Origin: Polaribacter sp. HaHaR_3_91
Lineage (GTDB): Bacteria; Bacteroidota; Bacteroidia; Flavobacteriales; Flavobacteriaceae
Direction of reading: 5' to 3'
DNA length: 64,000 nt
NCBI RefSeq assembly: GCF_019278525.1
Contig: NZ_CP058986.1
Span: forward strand, 3,487,001-3,551,000
Both the position numbers and the translations under genes were made by a program. Below are positions 61,900-64,000 of the stretch, piece after piece; the stretch's first letter is position 1, and each line of letters begins with the position of its first letter. The notes under the pieces were generated by a model, which was given only the letters and a program-made list of their open reading frames with translations, had not been told where the DNA came from and did no database searches.

Positions 61900-61975
61900 A
61901 TCATTTTATTCACTTAGTAGTTTTCTTAAAAATTACTTTTTCCTATTTGTCTATAAATAGTTGTTATGCATACAA

Positions 61976-62030
61976 ATAGAGAATCATCAAAAAGACACTC
62001 TTTTAAAGTAGTTTTCTGATGATTCTCTAT
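61976..62030 (-). terminator. Long-stem hairpin after metF
   Basis: Perfect 14-base arms ATAGAGAATCATCA and complement, with a 27-base loop, 40 bases after the metF stop. No strong U-tract follows, so it may be a weak terminator or a transcript-end stabiliser. Confidence 0.45.
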
Positions 62031-62069
62031 AAATTTAATTCCTAATTAAAGAAACTACACCTTTTTATT

Positions 62070-63026
62070 TTAAAATAATTTTGATGCAATTGCATGTATA
62101 TTATCACTTTTCCCCATAGAGTAATAGTGTAAAAATGGCACTCCTGCTTCTTTTAACTCCTTAGATTGCTGAATAGCAAACTCAATACCAACCTGTCTTA
62201 CCGCTTTATTATCTTTACAACCTTCTACAGCATCAATTAAATCTTCTGGTAAATCAATTTTAAAAACTTGTGGTAAAATCTGTAAATGTCTTTTTACAGC
62301 AAGTGGTTTAATTCCTGGTATAATTGGCACTGTAATTCCTATTTCTCTAGCTTTTTTAACAAACTCGAAATATTTATTATTATCAAAAAACATTTGCGTT
62401 ACCACATAATCTGCACCCGCATCTACCTTTTGTTTTAAACGTTTTAAATCTGTATTTAAAGATGGAGATTCCATATGTTTTTCTGGATATCCTGCAACAC
62501 CCACGCAAAAATCATAATTATGCTCTACTTTAATATCATCATGTAAATATTTCCCTTTATTTAAATCAGATATTTGTTGTACCAAATCGCTCGCAAAAGC
62601 GTTACCTCCTTGAGTTGCTTTAAAATAAGATTCATCTTTTCTAGCATCACCTCTCAAGGCAACCACGTTATCTAATCCTAAATAATGGCAATCTACCAAG
62701 ACGTATTCTGTTTCTTCTTTGGTAAAACCTCCACACAGTAAATGCGGAATTGCATCTACCTTATATTTATGCATAATAGAAGCACAAATACCTACCGTTC
62801 CTGGGCGCATTCTAGTAATTCTCTTGTCTAAAAGTCCATTTCCTTTATCCACATAAACATATTCTTCTCTAGAAGTTGTTACGTCTATAAAAGGTGGATT
62901 AAATTCCATTAAAGGATCTATATTATTGTATAAATCTTGAATATTTTTTCCCTTCTGAGGTGGTATTACTTCAAAAGAAAATAATGTTTTACCATTTGCA
63001 TTTTTAATGTGATCTGTAACTTTCAT
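62070..63026 (-). CDS. metF: Methylenetetrahydrofolate reductase
   Basis: MetF reduces 5,10-methylene-THF to 5-methyl-THF, the methyl donor for MetH. The 318-residue FAD protein shows TLFSFEVIPPQKGKNIQDLY (about 14-33), FIDVTTSREEYV, AIPHLLCGGFTKEETEYV, LDNVVALRGD (FAD), GYPEKHMESPS, ADYVVTQMFFDNNKYFEFV and PIIPGIKPL. Length is typical. It lies downstream of metH and one small gene, with the same orientation, which is the usual methionine methyl-transfer pairing. Confidence 0.96.
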   Translation of the reverse strand: MKVTDHIKNANGKTLFSFEVIPPQKGKNIQDLYNNIDPLMEFNPPFIDVTTSREEYVYVDKGNGLLDKRITRMRPGTVGICASIMHKYKVDAIPHLLCGGFTKEETEYVLVDCHYLGLDNVVALRGDARKDESYFKATQGGNAFASDLVQQISDLNKGKYLHDDIKVEHNYDFCVGVAGYPEKHMESPSLNTDLKRLKQKVDAGADYVVTQMFFDNNKYFEFVKKAREIGITVPIIPGIKPLAVKRHLQILPQVFKIDLPEDLIDAVEGCKDNKAVRQVGIEFAIQQSKELKEAGVPFLHYYSMGKSDNIHAIASKLF

Positions 63027-63049
63027 TTCTGCTGAATTTATTTCAGTAT

Positions 63050-63136
63050 TTAATAGAAATAAGCAACAACTAATGCCGAAAGCGATAACAATAAAAACTG
63101 TAGAAGGAATTTTAATTCTATTCTATATCTTTTCAT
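63050..63136 (-). CDS. Possible 28-residue membrane peptide before metF
   Basis: ATG-initiated frame of 28 codons, beginning MKRYRIELKFLLQFLLLSLS. A basic start and a single hydrophobic segment resemble a tiny membrane protein. It ends 23 bases before the metF ATG. It may also be a leader peptide. No homologue is known to me, and at this length chance is possible. Confidence 0.3.
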   Translation of the reverse strand: MKRYRIELKFLLQFLLLSLSALVVAYFY

Positions 63137-63228
63137 CTCTTAAATTTTCCGCAAAAATGTACTTTCCTATTGTATTATTTATTGATTTAAATGTAACAAA
63201 TTGTTAATTTAATGTTTTATTCATTTTT

Positions 63229-63309
63229 TGGGCGTTACCACAAGGGTCACGCTTTGCACTATATCTTTTTTTTATCAAAAAAAAAGGATGCCGTTTCAAT
63301 CGTTAACGC
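63229..63309. repeat. Dispersed flavobacterial element, copy 3
   Basis: Runs from GGGCGTTACCACAAGGGTCA to GATGCCGTTTCAATCG then TTAACGC, with central ATATCTTTTTTTTATC and a run of A. Its GGATGCCGTTTCAATC segment is shared with the elements at 28332 and 29346, and its outer GGGCGTTAC/GTTAACGC ends belong to another variant of the same family. It overlaps the last codons and stop of the small gene at 63303-63545. Confidence 0.65.
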
Positions 63310-63545
63310 AAACTATTTAGCAGCTTTTTTACGGCTTCGAAATCTTCTTTGTATTCCCAATAAATCCATCTCCCATCTACATAATCTGTTAAAATATATT
63401 TTTCGCTTAAAGATTTAATTCTAGAAACTGCAATTAATTTCTTTCCAAATTTCTCTGCAGCAACAGGAGTCATTTTCTCTTTATTGTTTTTATCAAAACC
63501 ATGAGAAATAACATAACTTCCTAAATGCAATTCTATAAACTCCAT
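63303..63545 (-). CDS. Small unassigned protein between metH and metF
   Basis: An 80-residue cytoplasmic protein. Its composition is ordinary and well coded, with IELHLGSYVISHGFDKNN at the start and SRIKSLSEKYILTDYVDGRW and IYWEYKEDFEAVKKLLNSL later. The last residues and the TAA come from a dispersed element, so the element may have reset the C-terminus. I recognise no family. Its position between metH and metF in the same orientation suggests cotranscription, but a hairpin separates it from metH. Confidence 0.6.
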   Translation of the reverse strand: MEFIELHLGSYVISHGFDKNNKEKMTPVAAEKFGKKLIAVSRIKSLSEKYILTDYVDGRWIYWEYKEDFEAVKKLLNSLR

Positions 63546-63568
63546 ATATACTCATTTTGTAAAATACC

Positions 63569-63595
63569 CCTGATAGGTTTTAAAACCCTATCAGG
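63569..63595 (-). terminator. Hairpin after metH
   Basis: CCTGATAGGTTTT and AAAACCCTATCAGG pair with one bulged C, nine bases after the metH stop. The following minus-strand bases TATTTTA give a weak U-tract. It may separate metH from the small gene and metF. Confidence 0.6.
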
Positions 63596-63603
63596 ATTAA
63601 TTA

Positions 63604-64000
63604 TTATTCTTCTGCAAGTATTGGATGCAACCATTTTCTAGCTTTCTCCTTAGTAATACCTTTTCTTGTTGAATAATCTGTTACTTGATCATCTGTTATT
63701 TTACCCAAACCAAAATACTTAGATTCTTTGTTTGCAAAATAATATCCAGACACAGCTGCAGCTGGCCACATTGCCATACTTTCTGTTAATGTAACACCAA
63801 TGTTTTCTTCCACTTTAAGCAATTCCCAAATGGTTTCTTTCTCTAAATGATCCGGACACGCAGGATATCCTGGTGCAGGACGTATACCTTTGTAACTTTC
63901 TTTTATTAAATCATCATTTGTTAATCCTTCATCCGTATCAGAACCCCAATGTTTCGTCCTAACTTGTTTATGCAGGTATTCTGCCATTGCTTCTGCAAAA
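63604..64000 (-). CDS. metH: Cobalamin-dependent methionine synthase MetH, C-terminal end
   Basis: MetH moves the methyl group of 5-methyl-THF to homocysteine through methylcobalamin. Only the last 131 residues are visible; the frame is open to the right edge ([19 protein letters not shown]). This is the end of the SAM-binding reactivation domain: [18 protein letters not shown] (RPAPGYP motif), [18 protein letters not shown] and [14 protein letters not shown], then a short tail with [10 protein letters not shown]. The gene continues beyond the window. metF lies nearby in the same orientation. Confidence 0.95.
   Translation of the reverse strand, partial: FAEAMAEYLHKQVRTKHWGSDTDEGLTNDDLIKESYKGIRPAPGYPACPDHLEKETIWELLKVEENIGVTLTESMAMWPAAAVSGYYFANKESKYFGLGKITDDQVTDYSTRKGITKEKARKWLHPILAEE

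Noticed and set aside
63027..63302. SAM riboswitch before metF
   Set aside because: I looked for SAM-I/II/IV core sequences and hairpins and found none; only a short hydrophobic frame is present.

Overview
The window comes from an AT-rich member of the Bacteroidota, most probably a marine Flavobacteriaceae genome of the Polaribacter/Tenacibaculum kind. The evidence is a SusC-type receptor, PorP/SprF, DUF6089, DUF4197, DUF4136, DUF1684 and DUF5522 proteins, a fused ccoNO cbb3 oxidase, a fused IcmF mutase, LytTR/LytS-type two-component pairs, and the Bacteroidota promoter core TAnnTTTG in front of many genes. Genus is inference. Most of the window is core chromosome. There is no prophage, insertion sequence, rRNA or CRISPR array that I can see.

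Layout. 1-4.8 kb: start of a SusC receptor gene (runs off the left edge), DUF lipoproteins, a small zincin-like membrane protein and an M15 peptidase. 4.9-9.1 kb: icmF, carrying an in-frame palindromic insertion, then a plug-only SusC-like protein. 9.2-9.9 kb: decayed DNA with a tandem duplication. 9.9-14.7 kb: an unnamed minus-strand cluster (M48 peptidase with TerB-like tail, two paralogous proteins, an Sm-like protein, a lipoprotein). 14.8-17.4 kb: LytTR regulator and TPR sensor kinase. 17.5-19.7 kb: DUF3703 protein, a 33-residue Cys-rich peptide, SigZ-like ECF sigma factor and a dienelactone hydrolase, with two near-identical ECF-type promoters. 19.8-36 kb: mixed enzymes, a second sensor pair, YgiQ, hydrolases, an MFS exporter behind a leader with terminator, and several dispersed repeats. 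36-45.8 kb: pdxJ, CBS protein, nadK, DUF6089, uppS, bamA, two ompH/skp genes, murI, porP. 45.9-57.4 kb: the complete cbb3 oxidase module (ccoS, ccoNO, ccoQ, ccoP, ccoG, fixH/ccoH, TauE/SafE-like protein), hemN, deoD, ccoI and an FNR/CRP regulator, with two FNR-like palindromes placed about 41 bp upstream of predicted starts. 57.6-64 kb: duplicated tRNA-Asp, DUF58 protein, M1 peptidase, thioredoxin, metF and the end of metH.

How genes work together. The cbb3 block is a self-contained low-oxygen respiration unit: structural subunits, copper and cofactor assembly, oxygen-independent haem synthesis and the probable oxygen regulator. uppS, bamA and ompH/skp form an envelope-biogenesis operon. metH and metF form the methyl-folate/methionine pair. 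The most promising undescribed system is at 17.5-19.7 kb: an ECF sigma factor with a Cys-rich tail, a metallothionein-like mini-protein and DUF3703, linked by a shared promoter TGCATC-N17-GTCTATTAGG. This may be a metal- or thiol-responsive regulon without an anti-sigma factor. The second is the 9.9-14.7 kb cluster of unassigned proteins.
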